Shown one piece after another: positions 25,433-32,847 of a stretch of 64,000 nucleotides of DNA (position 1 is its first letter; each line of letters starts with the position of its first letter). The position numbers and the translations under genes were made by a program. The DNA comes from a virus: positions 124,001 through 188,000 of the IMG/VR virus record IMGVR_UViG_3300027759_004177; one strand, 5' to 3'. The notes under the pieces are model-generated. The model ran no database searches and was not told the origin of the DNA. It was given only the letters and a program-made list of their open reading frames with translations.

Positions 25433-25607
25433 TTTCTTGACGGCGCAACAGGATGTCCTGTGTCGTTAATTGATTAGCAATTTCTTGCTCACGCTCATTC
25501 AGCGTGTTCTTGTTTATTTTAGATTCGTGTTGGAATCTGCCTAGCAAATCGGCTTGTTCGTTAGTAATGCCAATTTGTATGTTATTCAGTAATTCTACAA
25601 TTTTCAT
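25398..25607 (-). CDS. Hypothetical helical protein
   Basis: This 69-residue charged protein starts MKIVELLNNIQIGITNEQ and continues with helices (NEREQEIANQLTTQDILLRRQ). It overlaps its neighbours by ATGA upstream and by 35 bases downstream. No family recognised; probably a small assembly or regulatory factor. Confidence 0.5.
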   Translation of the reverse strand: MKIVELLNNIQIGITNEQADLLGRFQHESKINKNTLNEREQEIANQLTTQDILLRRQENGQITYTKKIR

Positions 25608-25864
25608 TTGAGTATTAGATGTACAATCAATCCAAGCAGGGCTGTGAGTATTATACCAAACACACTGACACCAATGGTAATGATAGTTTTATTGCCTTCG
25701 CCACCTACTCGACCCAAGCTGTCTTTGATGTCCACAATATGGCTTTCTAGTTTGTCCATACGGTGATCTAAATTTTCTAATTTAAATTCCAAGTTAGAGT
25801 ACCTTTCCGCACAAATTTCTACGTGTGCCTCAAGACTCTTCTTTTCAATTTCAGTGGTGGCCAT
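25604..25864 (-). CDS. Coiled-coil protein with C-terminal membrane segment (XhlA-like layout)
   Basis: This 86-residue protein has a heptad-patterned coiled coil (residues 9-50, LEFKLENLDHRMDKLESHIVDIKDSL), a short glycine hinge, and one C-terminal transmembrane helix (IITIGVSVFGIILTALLGLIV). The layout matches XhlA-type hemolysin or holin accessory proteins and membrane-tethered phage proteins. A role in lysis or membrane attachment is possible. A late-type box at 25954-25961 would give it a leader of about 85 bases. Confidence 0.6.
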   Translation of the reverse strand: MATTEIEKKSLEAHVEICAERYSNLEFKLENLDHRMDKLESHIVDIKDSLGRVGGEGNKTIITIGVSVFGIILTALLGLIVHLILK

Positions 25865-25953
25865 CTATACTTCTCGCTTTCAGGTAGCGACGCTTTTTCT
25901 TGAGCCTGTATGTGCCTTAATCGTGAGCCTTAATGGTGCCGTAGCATCTAGTA

Positions 25954-25961
25954 TATTTATT
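25954..25961 (-). promoter_or_regulatory. T4-type late promoter box
   Basis: Minus-strand AATAAATA followed by TAC, overlapping the stop codon of the gene at 25957. The 91 bases between this and the next gene hold the leader; short repeats of GGCTCA are visible but no clear hairpin. Confidence 0.5.
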
Positions 25962-26391
25962 CGATTGTAACTTGTTTAATGTATATATTTTTAATGGTGC
26001 CATAGGGATAAAAGATGGGCAACATAAAACGGGCAGTTTCTTCTAGGCCAGTGACAATGGGCACTTGTTCAATATCTTGCAACAATCCTGCCAGGGGTGT
26101 TCCAGCAAGATCGTATACTCCTTCTCGTTCCACAGTCCAACTCCAGGTCCATATTTTTTGAGTGCCAGTGTAGAAGTCACCAAATTCAGCAACACCGATG
26201 TCTTCAAGGGTTGAAGTTATGGGTTCTTGTATGTTCTGCGGCTGTGTACGCAGGCCAATGCATTGTAGTAGTGTTTCCCAGTTGCGTTGTTGATTGCGTT
26301 CTGCGTTGTCAAGATCCTGGCTACGAATGACACCAGTGGCAGTGATATCTACTAGAGTGAATCCTTGGAAGAAATATAAGTTTGATGACAT
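25957..26391 (-). CDS. T4-like virion-associated protein
   Basis: The likely product is 144 residues starting MSSNLYFFQGFTLVDITATGV; the frame upstream of this ATG passes through the promoter box and is not expected to be translated. Landmarks are ERNQQRNWETLLQCIGLRTQ and FYTGTQKIWTWSWTVERE. The pattern recalls a conserved structural protein of marine T4-like phages. A late box ends only seven bases before the ATG, so a very short or absent leader is implied. Position among virion genes supports a structural role. Confidence 0.6.
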   Translation of the reverse strand: MSSNLYFFQGFTLVDITATGVIRSQDLDNAERNQQRNWETLLQCIGLRTQPQNIQEPITSTLEDIGVAEFGDFYTGTQKIWTWSWTVEREGVYDLAGTPLAGLLQDIEQVPIVTGLEETARFMLPIFYPYGTIKNIYIKQVTIE

Positions 26392-26399
26392 GATAAACA

Positions 26400-26407
26400 T
26401 ATTTATC
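26400..26407 (-). promoter_or_regulatory. T4-type late promoter box
   Basis: Minus-strand GATAAATA followed by TG, directly after a terminator hairpin and just ahead of ATG at 26391. Confidence 0.6.
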
Positions 26408-26414
26408 GGCCACA

Positions 26415-26442
26415 AAAAAAGCACTGATTAAAGTGCTTTTTT
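26415..26442 (-). terminator. Rho-independent terminator after virion paralogue B
   Basis: Eleven-pair stem AAAAAAGCACT/AGTGCTTTTTT with a six-base loop, followed by further T on the minus strand. It ends the unit of the gene at 26461-26877. Confidence 0.9.
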
Positions 26443-26460
26443 GTTTGTAGTTGTAAACTA

Positions 26461-26877
26461 TTAGGCTAGTTTGAAACCACCGGAACTAGTTACAGTAACT
26501 TGAGCTGCACCACCGTAAACGTTGCCTGCACCACCAATGTTGCCACTGGCTTGTAGGATTGTTTGTAGTTCAGTTGCACTCATAGCACTACGCTCAGCTA
26601 GGATACTAACTTGTTGTGCGCCACTTGTACCAGCATCAACTTGATACATAACTGGTTGAGCATTACTACTCAATGTACGGATAATTGTTTCTACTGCACC
26701 ACCTGTGCCTAGCTCTGCAGCTAAGTTTGCTGTACCAGCAATGAATGAAACTTTGAAACATGTAACTGGTGCATTCAAACCAGTGTTGATGATAGCTGCG
26801 TTTGCGTTTAGTGTACCATAAGTACCAACGTTACGAACTTGTTGTGCATCACCTGCACGACGTGTAAAAATTGCCAT
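26461..26877 (-). CDS. Small virion protein, tandem paralogue B
   Basis: This 138-residue protein (MAIFTRRAGDAQQVRNVGT...) is clearly paralogous to the gene at 26981-27403. Both share an N-terminal MAI-x-TR, the segment LNANAAIINTGLNAP, the motif ANLAAELG, a V-E-x-I-x-x-x-S-x-NA stretch, and an ending SGGFKLA/TGGIKLA. The protein is small, Ala/Thr-rich and beta-like. It has its own late box, a perfect AAGGAG ribosome site and its own terminator, suggesting strong late expression as a decoration or other abundant virion protein (inference). Confidence 0.7.
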   Translation of the reverse strand: MAIFTRRAGDAQQVRNVGTYGTLNANAAIINTGLNAPVTCFKVSFIAGTANLAAELGTGGAVETIIRTLSSNAQPVMYQVDAGTSGAQQVSILAERSAMSATELQTILQASGNIGGAGNVYGGAAQVTVTSSGGFKLA

Positions 26878-26917
26878 TTTAAATCTCCTTAATATATTTG
26901 CGTGTTACGCATAATAA

Positions 26918-26925
26918 TATTTATG
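26918..26925 (-). promoter_or_regulatory. T4-type late promoter box
   Basis: Minus-strand CATAAATA followed by TT, 40 bases upstream of ATG at 26877 and directly after a terminator. Confidence 0.65.
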
Positions 26926-26934
26926 CCGGCCACA

Positions 26935-26961
26935 AAAAAAGCGTAACTGGTACGCTTTTTT
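26935..26961 (-). terminator. Rho-independent terminator after virion paralogue A
   Basis: Stem AAAAAAGCGTA/TACGCTTTTTT with a five-base loop, followed by TGTGGCC and then the late box of the next gene. Confidence 0.9.
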
Positions 26962-26980
26962 GTTTATAGTTGTCGAACTA

Positions 26981-27403
26981 TTAGGCTAGCTTGATACCGC
27001 CAGTACTTGTAACAACTGCTGTAGAGGCAGTAACTGTACTGAATGCACCGATGTTAGAACCTAGAGCACGGATTGCGTTTTGCAATGATGTGTCATCTAC
27101 CCAGCTTGAACGCTCAACAATAACGCTCAACTGTGATTGAGCAGCTGCGTCAACTTGGTAAGCAACAACTGTTGCATTGGCAGAAATTGTGTTGAGGATT
27201 GCTTCAACAGCACCTGCTGTACCATTTGTACCACGACCTAGTTCAGCGGCCAAGTTACTTGTTACACCTAGTGTACCAATTTTGTAAGCTGCGATTGGAC
27301 TATTTAGACCAACGTTGATGATTGCAGCATTAGCTTGAATGCTTTGTGCGCCAACGTTTTTAACTGCTTCTGTCGTACCTTTGAATCTTGTTTGGATTGC
27401 CAT
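26981..27403 (-). CDS. Small virion protein, tandem paralogue A
   Basis: This 140-residue protein (MAIQTRFKGTTEAVKNVGA...) is the partner of the gene at 26461-26877, sharing the AAIIN-x-GLN core, SNLAAELGRG, ATVVAYQVDA and STGGIKLA. It is preceded by a perfect TATAAATA late promoter and AAGGAG, and followed by its own hairpin terminator. Identical layout around both copies implies duplication of the whole promoter-gene-terminator cassette. The product is presumably an abundant virion surface or head protein. Confidence 0.7.
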   Translation of the reverse strand: MAIQTRFKGTTEAVKNVGAQSIQANAAIINVGLNSPIAAYKIGTLGVTSNLAAELGRGTNGTAGAVEAILNTISANATVVAYQVDAAAQSQLSVIVERSSWVDDTSLQNAIRALGSNIGAFSTVTASTAVVTSTGGIKLA

Positions 27404-27444
27404 TTTTAAATCTCCTTAATTTATTTGCGAATCACGCATACTTT

Positions 27445-27452
27445 TATTTATA
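27445..27452 (-). promoter_or_regulatory. Perfect T4-type late promoter
   Basis: Minus-strand TATAAATA followed by AAA, 41 bases upstream of the ATG at 27403; an exact match to the T4 late consensus. Confidence 0.8.
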
Positions 27453-27462
27453 CAAGTTGATG

Positions 27463-28539
27463 TTATTTGTTGAAATGACTTTGCCTAAACCCCGTGCTGA
27501 CCAGCTTATAAGGGCCTTGTGTGGGACTATTAAATACAAACCCTTCCCCTCCAGCGCCGCCTGGGGTAGACATAGCTATATTTTTAACCTGCTGTGTAAA
27601 TACTCGATCTAGGTAGTCTTTTAGTTGATAAATGCTGTTATAAATCATTTTAAGAGCGTTCCAGCCCTTGATATTTCTATATAAAATACCGCCTTGATTA
27701 TCGCCTATTAGTTTTTTATAGTTAGCAGGATCGTTTTGTTTTAGCCACTCGTCCACTGATAGATCAGTCTGGCGTGTTATTTTTTGATTGAAATACTGTT
27801 CTAGTTTTGCTCTAGCAGATTTGGTGCCCAGTTGATTTAAAAAAGTATCTACTAGATTTCCGTATTGACTGAGAATTGTTTCTGCATTTTTGTACAGTTG
27901 CGTGAGCTGTCTATTATAGGTGCCTAGTCCAAATTGATTGTCTATATTTGGCCCCAACAAGGCCACGTTGCCAGAGCCTTCCAGTCCTTCGCCGTTCCAG
28001 GGTCGTTCATTCATGCTGTGTACAAATATCACTGCATTTTTACCTGCCAGTGCCTGACCTGCTTTGCTGTTGGCCGGTATCGCATATTGTGCTGTGGGCC
28101 CACTTAAAACATAATTTCCTTTTACGGGATTGGACAAAGTAAAATAGTCGCCTTTAAAAGTCACTGGCTGAGAGCCAACACTTTGTTCTAAGCTAGTCCA
28201 TATGATTTCAAGTTTTTTATATAAATCTGGACGTTGGGTTCCAGACTTTTTATTTGTATCGTATGCAATCCAGTCTTGTACACTATGAGCCAATATGCCT
28301 TTTGGATACATGTACTTGTCTGAACAAAAGAACTGTCCTCGAGCGTCGCGGCCAAAGAATAGTGCTACTTCGCCGTCCCACTTGATTGTTATCTGTTCGG
28401 GATTGGTGATAATTTCTTTGAGAGTGTCAACTGCTCGTTTGGCTTCGGCACTACTGGTAAAGATAGCATTTTCAGGATGGGGTATTCTGGGATTGTCCGC
28501 AGTACCTTCAAATAAGAAATCAACAAAATCCAATCTCAT
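27463..28539 (-). CDS. Ligase/nucleotidyltransferase-fold protein (KxDG), head-targeting-like N-terminus
   Basis: This 358-residue protein (ATG at 28539, ATGA-coupled to the upstream nucleotidyltransferase gene) carries elements of the covalent nucleotidyltransferase fold of ATP/NAD ligases and capping enzymes. Motif I is K53-W-D-G in ITIKWDGEVALFFGR, a middle strand is VTFKGDYF, motif IV is E332-G-F-V-F, and motif V is GPYKLVSTG with K345. Residues 1-12 (MRLDFVDFLFEG) contain an L-F-E-G site like the T4 capsid-targeting peptides. A packaged DNA or RNA ligase-like enzyme is inferred. An inactive adenylate-binding protein is possible. Confidence 0.65.
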   Translation of the reverse strand: MRLDFVDFLFEGTADNPRIPHPENAIFTSSAEAKRAVDTLKEIITNPEQITIKWDGEVALFFGRDARGQFFCSDKYMYPKGILAHSVQDWIAYDTNKKSGTQRPDLYKKLEIIWTSLEQSVGSQPVTFKGDYFTLSNPVKGNYVLSGPTAQYAIPANSKAGQALAGKNAVIFVHSMNERPWNGEGLEGSGNVALLGPNIDNQFGLGTYNRQLTQLYKNAETILSQYGNLVDTFLNQLGTKSARAKLEQYFNQKITRQTDLSVDEWLKQNDPANYKKLIGDNQGGILYRNIKGWNALKMIYNSIYQLKDYLDRVFTQQVKNIAMSTPGGAGGEGFVFNSPTQGPYKLVSTGFRQSHFNK

Positions 28540-29309
28540 AGGTTGTGTCCCATAGTTCTGAACCAAGCAGCACTTCCTGGAGTGATATCTTCTGGTAATG
28601 TCAGCATGCCTTTGGCCACAGCTTGGTGTGCCTGTGCCAATTTACCTTCACGGTCTGGATCACTTTTTAGTGCGGCCATGACTGTGGCTACAGAGTCTAG
28701 ATCTGCGGCTCGAGCACCAGGGTTCAACAATATTTTTGCGATTTCGTTACGGTCACGGCTGACCATGGTGCTGTCAGCATCACGATTATTGAGCGTACCG
28801 GCAAAGGCATCCACCTTCATGTTCTTAAAGTTGGCAATGCTGTTCAACAAAATATACAGGTGTGCGGCTTTGAATTTGGGGTCAGCATACATGCCACGTG
28901 GGCCGTGCTGATGCCAAGCAGCCACACGCTTGGCGTCGGCTATGATCATGAGATCTACCTGTGCATGACGCTGTTTTCCATCTTGAGCCGAGTAAGGAAC
29001 ATCCACATGTACGTTACGACCTTTGACTGCTGTTTTGAATCCTTTGGCCTGCAAGTATTGTGCCAGGGCCTGCTTGGCACCTGTGGCATTGTCTGATCCA
29101 AAGTTTTTTACAGCAGCACGCTCATCGATAAAAAGATCAATGTCACCACTTTCAACCTTGTAACCAGCAGAACCTATGTCGGCTATAATTTTGTTTTGCA
29201 AAGCGGAAGGTAATTCTAATTTGACTGTGTTGATCACTGTGGCAACATCTTCTTTGGCCACAGCTGACGTGTTGTCGAATACTTTTCCGCCTTCATATAG
29301 ATACATCAT
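28536..29309 (-). CDS. Polymerase-beta-type nucleotidyltransferase, head-targeting-like N-terminus
   Basis: This 257-residue protein has the pol-beta superfamily signature: the G-S pair in DIGSAGYKVESG followed by D56-I-D58 in SGDIDLFID, with a further acidic strand (AQVDLMI, D119, or VHVDVP, D103) for the third carboxylate. It starts MMYLYEGGKVF, where L-Y-E-G fits the (L/I)-x-E head-protease consensus. It overlaps both neighbours by ATGA, in the same unit as the ligase-fold protein. Possible activities include tRNA or DNA nucleotidyl transfer or protein AMPylation; sequence alone does not decide. Confidence 0.7.
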   Translation of the reverse strand: MMYLYEGGKVFDNTSAVAKEDVATVINTVKLELPSALQNKIIADIGSAGYKVESGDIDLFIDERAAVKNFGSDNATGAKQALAQYLQAKGFKTAVKGRNVHVDVPYSAQDGKQRHAQVDLMIIADAKRVAAWHQHGPRGMYADPKFKAAHLYILLNSIANFKNMKVDAFAGTLNNRDADSTMVSRDRNEIAKILLNPGARAADLDSVATVMAALKSDPDREGKLAQAHQAVAKGMLTLPEDITPGSAAWFRTMGHNL

Positions 29310-30025
29310 GCACCCGTCTGTCTTGGTTGTTGTGTAGTTCTGTTGTAATACACCTGTTGAGTACTTGAATGCTGTTCTAATTTTCTAATAGATTCTGGAT
29401 CAGTCACAACTTCCCCGGCGTCATTTACCCAACGATTGTTATCTTCGTCCTTGGTCCATATTTCGCCTTGTTTGTCCTTGACCGTGATTGGTTGCACATT
29501 GCCCTTGAGTGCAGTTACAGGTTTAGCCGGTGTTGGTTTTACCGCGGCTATGTATTGATTCAGTGATTGAGTCAACGGTTCCGGTATGGGTTTTCCGCCG
29601 GGATAACTTGTCCAAGCGCCGGTAGTGGGATTCAACACGTACTCATTTTTTTTATAAAATACTTTCAAAGGAGGACCTTCGTCGCTGATACTAAATTGTT
29701 GCAGGTGTGGAGATAAAGCAGGTTTGTTGTTTTGGTTAATGTCTGCTGCTTGACGTGCATCTTGTGTGGAAAAAACATTAGAAAGAATACTGCTGATATA
29801 TGCTGTTACAGATTTAGGGTCAACTGATTGAGGTAATGCAGGTGTAAATAATTGCTTTCCACTTTTATCTTTGGCCAAGTCCATTCCAAACTGTTGTAAT
29901 CCCTGTGGAGTTTTATTTTGCTGGGGGAGTTGATTCCATTCATCCGTCCAAGTTTTTGTTGCTCGTTGGACTCGTTGATCAACAGTTTCTGCCTCCGTCA
30001 ATTGAATCACATCTTTAATCTTCAC
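29306..30025 (-). CDS. Hypothetical protein with capsid-targeting-like leader
   Basis: This 239-residue protein starts MKIKDVIQLTEAETVDQ, strongly resembling the MK-x5-IAE leader of T4 internal head proteins, with L-T-E as the likely gp21 cut site. The rest is Gln/Pro/Thr-rich with little predicted fold, apart from a possible WW-like stretch (GEIWTKDEDNNRWVNDAGE) and EYVLNPTTGAWTSYPGG. It leads into the nucleotidyltransferase and ligase-fold genes by ATGA overlaps. An internal, ejected head protein is inferred. Confidence 0.55.
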   Translation of the reverse strand: MKIKDVIQLTEAETVDQRVQRATKTWTDEWNQLPQQNKTPQGLQQFGMDLAKDKSGKQLFTPALPQSVDPKSVTAYISSILSNVFSTQDARQAADINQNNKPALSPHLQQFSISDEGPPLKVFYKKNEYVLNPTTGAWTSYPGGKPIPEPLTQSLNQYIAAVKPTPAKPVTALKGNVQPITVKDKQGEIWTKDEDNNRWVNDAGEVVTDPESIRKLEQHSSTQQVYYNRTTQQPRQTGA

Positions 30026-30263
30026 GTTTTATTTTCCTAACACCGCGTTTGAATTTGTCTGGCTCTTGAGTGCGAATACTGTTAATCAGTCTACGTTCCA
30101 ACTCAGCAGCTGCTTCGGGTTCGTAGTTTTCACGTATGTAATTGATCAAGTTTATAGCACCGGCGATCACATTAGAGGCACGACTTTCCACAAGATTCTC
30201 ACGATCTTTGTGTACTAACATGGTGTCTAGTTCGTCAAGTATGCTACGTGCTCGCTTTTGCAA
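30015..30263 (-). CDS. Hypothetical helical protein (TTG start)
   Basis: This 82-residue protein starts at TTG 30263, preceded by GGAG at a six-base spacing. It is mostly helical: RARSILDELDTMLVHKDRENLVESRA, NVIAGAINLINYIRENYEP, AAAELERRLINSI, then a basic C-terminus (KFKRGVRKIKRED). Similar short helical proteins are common near helicase genes of T4-like phages, but no function is known to me. A late box at 30284-30291 would make it the first gene of a late unit that includes the head-targeted proteins. Confidence 0.55.
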   Translation of the reverse strand: MQKRARSILDELDTMLVHKDRENLVESRASNVIAGAINLINYIRENYEPEAAAELERRLINSIRTQEPDKFKRGVRKIKRED

Positions 30264-30283
30264 GATATGCTCCAGTAATGTAG

Positions 30284-30291
30284 TATTTATG
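30284..30291 (-). promoter_or_regulatory. T4-type late promoter box
   Basis: Minus-strand CATAAATA followed by CT, 20 bases upstream of the TTG at 30263; it directly follows the helicase gene end. Confidence 0.6.
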
Positions 30292-30296
30292 CGGGG

Positions 30297-31721
30297 TTAT
30301 TCAGACTTGCTTTTGAGTCCAGCAATCATTTGCTTTAATTTATTGCTTTCTACGCTGGAGCCCGGCGGTGGGGCAGTATCTTTTTCTAGGTTCCATCCTT
30401 CTTTGACCACTGGATTAAGTGTGGTTGTGGGTTTGAGTTGATTTAAGATATTGGCCGCGGGTCTAAATTGACCCCCTGAACTTTCCTGTCCTTCTTCTCC
30501 GGGATCAGTGATACGCATGGTTTCGATGTTGTACTCCAAGTCGATCTTCATACCAACACCTGTACTACTGCGACTCTTCATACACTGGATTTGATAGCGT
30601 CCACGTTCTTTCATGGCTCTGCTTGTAAAGATACCAAACACGTTGTCGGCTGTGTTGATCTTTGAAATACCACCAGCAATATGACTGTGGTCAAACTCAA
30701 TTTCTTCTACCGCACTACGATTCAACTGCGAAGCTGTCACAAACAACACATTGAGTTCTTGCGATAAATTACGCAGTTCTTCTGCCACATATTTGTCTTT
30801 GATAAACTGATCATTGGGATTGACTTTGACACTCACAGGCATTACCAAGTCCAAGTAGTCGACCATCACAAAGTCTACCTTGTTATTAGTTTGTATTTGA
30901 TACTCTTTGATAAAGCTACGGATGTCATTTACGTTGCTCTGTGCCGGCAAGGCCTTAATACGATACTTGCCAGACTTCTTGCCCACCATCTTGACTTTGA
31001 GTTCTGTGGTTTCAATGTCCTTGCGTATGTCTTTAGTGCCTGTGCTGGTCAACATGGCGTCTGTTCTTAGGGCTACAAGTTCTTCACTCAGTTCTAAACT
31101 CACATACACACCACTCAGTCCTTGTTGTAACCAACTCAGTGCTATGTTCATCATGACCAAACTCTTGCCTGAACCTGAACCACCAGCAAAGATATTGAGT
31201 TCTCCACGACTCATGCCGCCGTACAAGATCTTGTCCATGGTGGGCCAACCTGTGCTCACTTGTCCGCCACTATTATAGTATTTGTCAATACGTGCTTTGG
31301 GATCAGCAAAATAATCTGTACCCAAGTCTTTGGTCAGGCCAATTTGTACCGCGTCTTTGATCAGTTTTTCCACAGGATCGTAATCGCCTTCTTCCAACAG
31401 GTCAGCGGCTTTGAGAATAGCACGGCTAAGTTCTTCCTTGCGACTAAATCCTTCAAACTCCTGCATAAACCATTCTTGATGTCCATCAATGGCTGTGGGA
31501 ATGGGTCTAAGTTCTACGCCAGTCACTGCTTGGATCTGTTCGTATGTGGGAAGTGTTTTATATTCAGCCGAGTGCGTGGCAATAAACTTGGCCACATCAC
31601 GCAGACTGCGATCAAAATTTTCTGGATTGTAAATGTTTTGCACCCGCACATAACTCTGTGCGTCCTGCATCATTAGTTCTAAAAATAATTTTTGTATTTC
31701 GGGTGTGTAATCAGTGGCCAT
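30297..31721 (-). CDS. Replicative DNA helicase (DnaB/T4 gp41 family)
   Basis: This 474-residue protein has an N-terminal helical domain (residues 1-155) and a RecA-like motor domain. Walker A is GGSGSGKS (about 180-187), Walker B is VDFVMVDYLDLV (about 277-285), with a QLNRSA-type sensor stretch (TASQLNRSAVEE) and an arginine-containing KSRSSTGVG near the end. It unwinds the fork as a hexamer with the primase encoded immediately upstream. A Pro-rich C-terminal extension follows residue 430. Two bases separate it from the primase gene, so they form a unit. Confidence 0.93.
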   Translation of the reverse strand: MATDYTPEIQKLFLELMMQDAQSYVRVQNIYNPENFDRSLRDVAKFIATHSAEYKTLPTYEQIQAVTGVELRPIPTAIDGHQEWFMQEFEGFSRKEELSRAILKAADLLEEGDYDPVEKLIKDAVQIGLTKDLGTDYFADPKARIDKYYNSGGQVSTGWPTMDKILYGGMSRGELNIFAGGSGSGKSLVMMNIALSWLQQGLSGVYVSLELSEELVALRTDAMLTSTGTKDIRKDIETTELKVKMVGKKSGKYRIKALPAQSNVNDIRSFIKEYQIQTNNKVDFVMVDYLDLVMPVSVKVNPNDQFIKDKYVAEELRNLSQELNVLFVTASQLNRSAVEEIEFDHSHIAGGISKINTADNVFGIFTSRAMKERGRYQIQCMKSRSSTGVGMKIDLEYNIETMRITDPGEEGQESSGGQFRPAANILNQLKPTTTLNPVVKEGWNLEKDTAPPPGSSVESNKLKQMIAGLKSKSE

Positions 31722-31723
31722 AG

Positions 31724-32758
31724 TTAATTATATATTTTCTTTCGACGTAGTTCAATTTTTAATCGGTTCGATTGTCTAGCTTCTAATATTGTTTTGATCA
31801 CAAACAATTTACCAAATGCCGCTACTGCACTGGCAACGTCTTTGTGCGTTTCTTGCCATACAGGAAAACTCACTGTCCATCCGTATTCTATTGCTGTGTC
31901 TACTAGTCGAGCACCGGCTCGATCAGCATCGGGTACCACAATGACTTCTCTGCCTAGGCTGTCAATAATGTCTGCTTGTGTCTCATGACATTCGTTACCT
32001 AAGATAGCAACTCCATCTATGGCCATGGCATCAAACGGTCCTTCTACCACAACAACAAATTTGGCATCCTTTGGTTGCCGATCCACGTTGAACACATAGT
32101 TGGGTTCGTGGCTGTTGTGATACTTGGGCTTGACACCTTCATCAAATGTTCTAGCTGTGTAGCCAATGATTTGATTGTGCCAAGTAAACGGCACAATCAC
32201 ACGACGATTTAGATTGTATTGTGTTTCTGGAGTCCAATAAAATTCATACCGGCTTAAATCTATCTTGCGTGTGGCCGAGTACAGTACAGCATTGTGAAAT
32301 TCTTTGGGTACATCTCTATCATTATTTAAGGTATAAAAATTACTTAATGCGTGAAATGATTGTGCTTCTTCAGGTAAGGGACGAGCTTTGAACTTGATTT
32401 CTTCTTGCTCTGCTACTTCTATCAATGTTTCCGGAGCTACCAGTTCACGTATGCGGATAGCATCAATGACCAGTCGCTTAATTGTGCCTTCGTCTGCACC
32501 CAACCAGTTCAGTAGTTTGCGAAACTTGTAGGTCAAATGACGACCGGGAACATAACTGGCTTTGAAGTTGCAATTAAAACAGTGATAGCTGACGCCACCA
32601 TCAGCGTTCATTACTAGTCCGCCACGACCACGTGTATCCGCCGTTTCGCCATTGTGTGAGCAACAAACACCGTTGAAACTGATCCAACCCGACGTGGCGT
32701 TGGTTTTACGTTTATGCGGTAATATTTGGACAACTGCGTCGCGAATAGAGTTCAACAT
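31724..32758 (-). CDS. DNA primase (T4 gp61-like, zinc ribbon plus Toprim)
   Basis: This 344-residue protein has an N-terminal zinc ribbon (GVCCSHNGETADT ... VSYHCFNCNF), as in bacterial DnaG and gp61, and a Toprim catalytic core with VVVVEGPFDAMAIDG and VIVVPDADRAGARLVDTA. It lays down RNA primers for lagging-strand synthesis with the adjacent helicase. A sigma70-like promoter ends only seven bases before the ATG, so the transcript would be leaderless or nearly so, and no strong ribosome-binding site is present. Confidence 0.92.
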   Translation of the reverse strand: MLNSIRDAVVQILPHKRKTNATSGWISFNGVCCSHNGETADTRGRGGLVMNADGGVSYHCFNCNFKASYVPGRHLTYKFRKLLNWLGADEGTIKRLVIDAIRIRELVAPETLIEVAEQEEIKFKARPLPEEAQSFHALSNFYTLNNDRDVPKEFHNAVLYSATRKIDLSRYEFYWTPETQYNLNRRVIVPFTWHNQIIGYTARTFDEGVKPKYHNSHEPNYVFNVDRQPKDAKFVVVVEGPFDAMAIDGVAILGNECHETQADIIDSLGREVIVVPDADRAGARLVDTAIEYGWTVSFPVWQETHKDVASAVAAFGKLFVIKTILEARQSNRLKIELRRKKIYN

Positions 32759-32765
32759 TCCTACT

Positions 32766-32794
32766 AGTATAACAGAATTTTTGGATTAGGTCAA
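32766..32794 (-). promoter_or_regulatory. Sigma70-like early promoter of primase-helicase
   Basis: Minus-strand TTGACC, 17-base spacer, TATACT; the predicted start point falls on or within a base or two of the primase ATG. Confidence 0.75.
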
Positions 32795-32847
32795 CGGATC
32801 GATAACCAAATCTTAGAATGGTTTGGTAGCACTCTGTGTCCATAATG

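Noticed and set aside
28536-29309. Toxin-antitoxin (MNT/HEPN-type) interpretation of the pol-beta nucleotidyltransferase
   Set aside because: No HEPN-type R-x4-6-H partner is adjacent; the neighbours are a ligase-motif protein and a head-targeted-looking protein.
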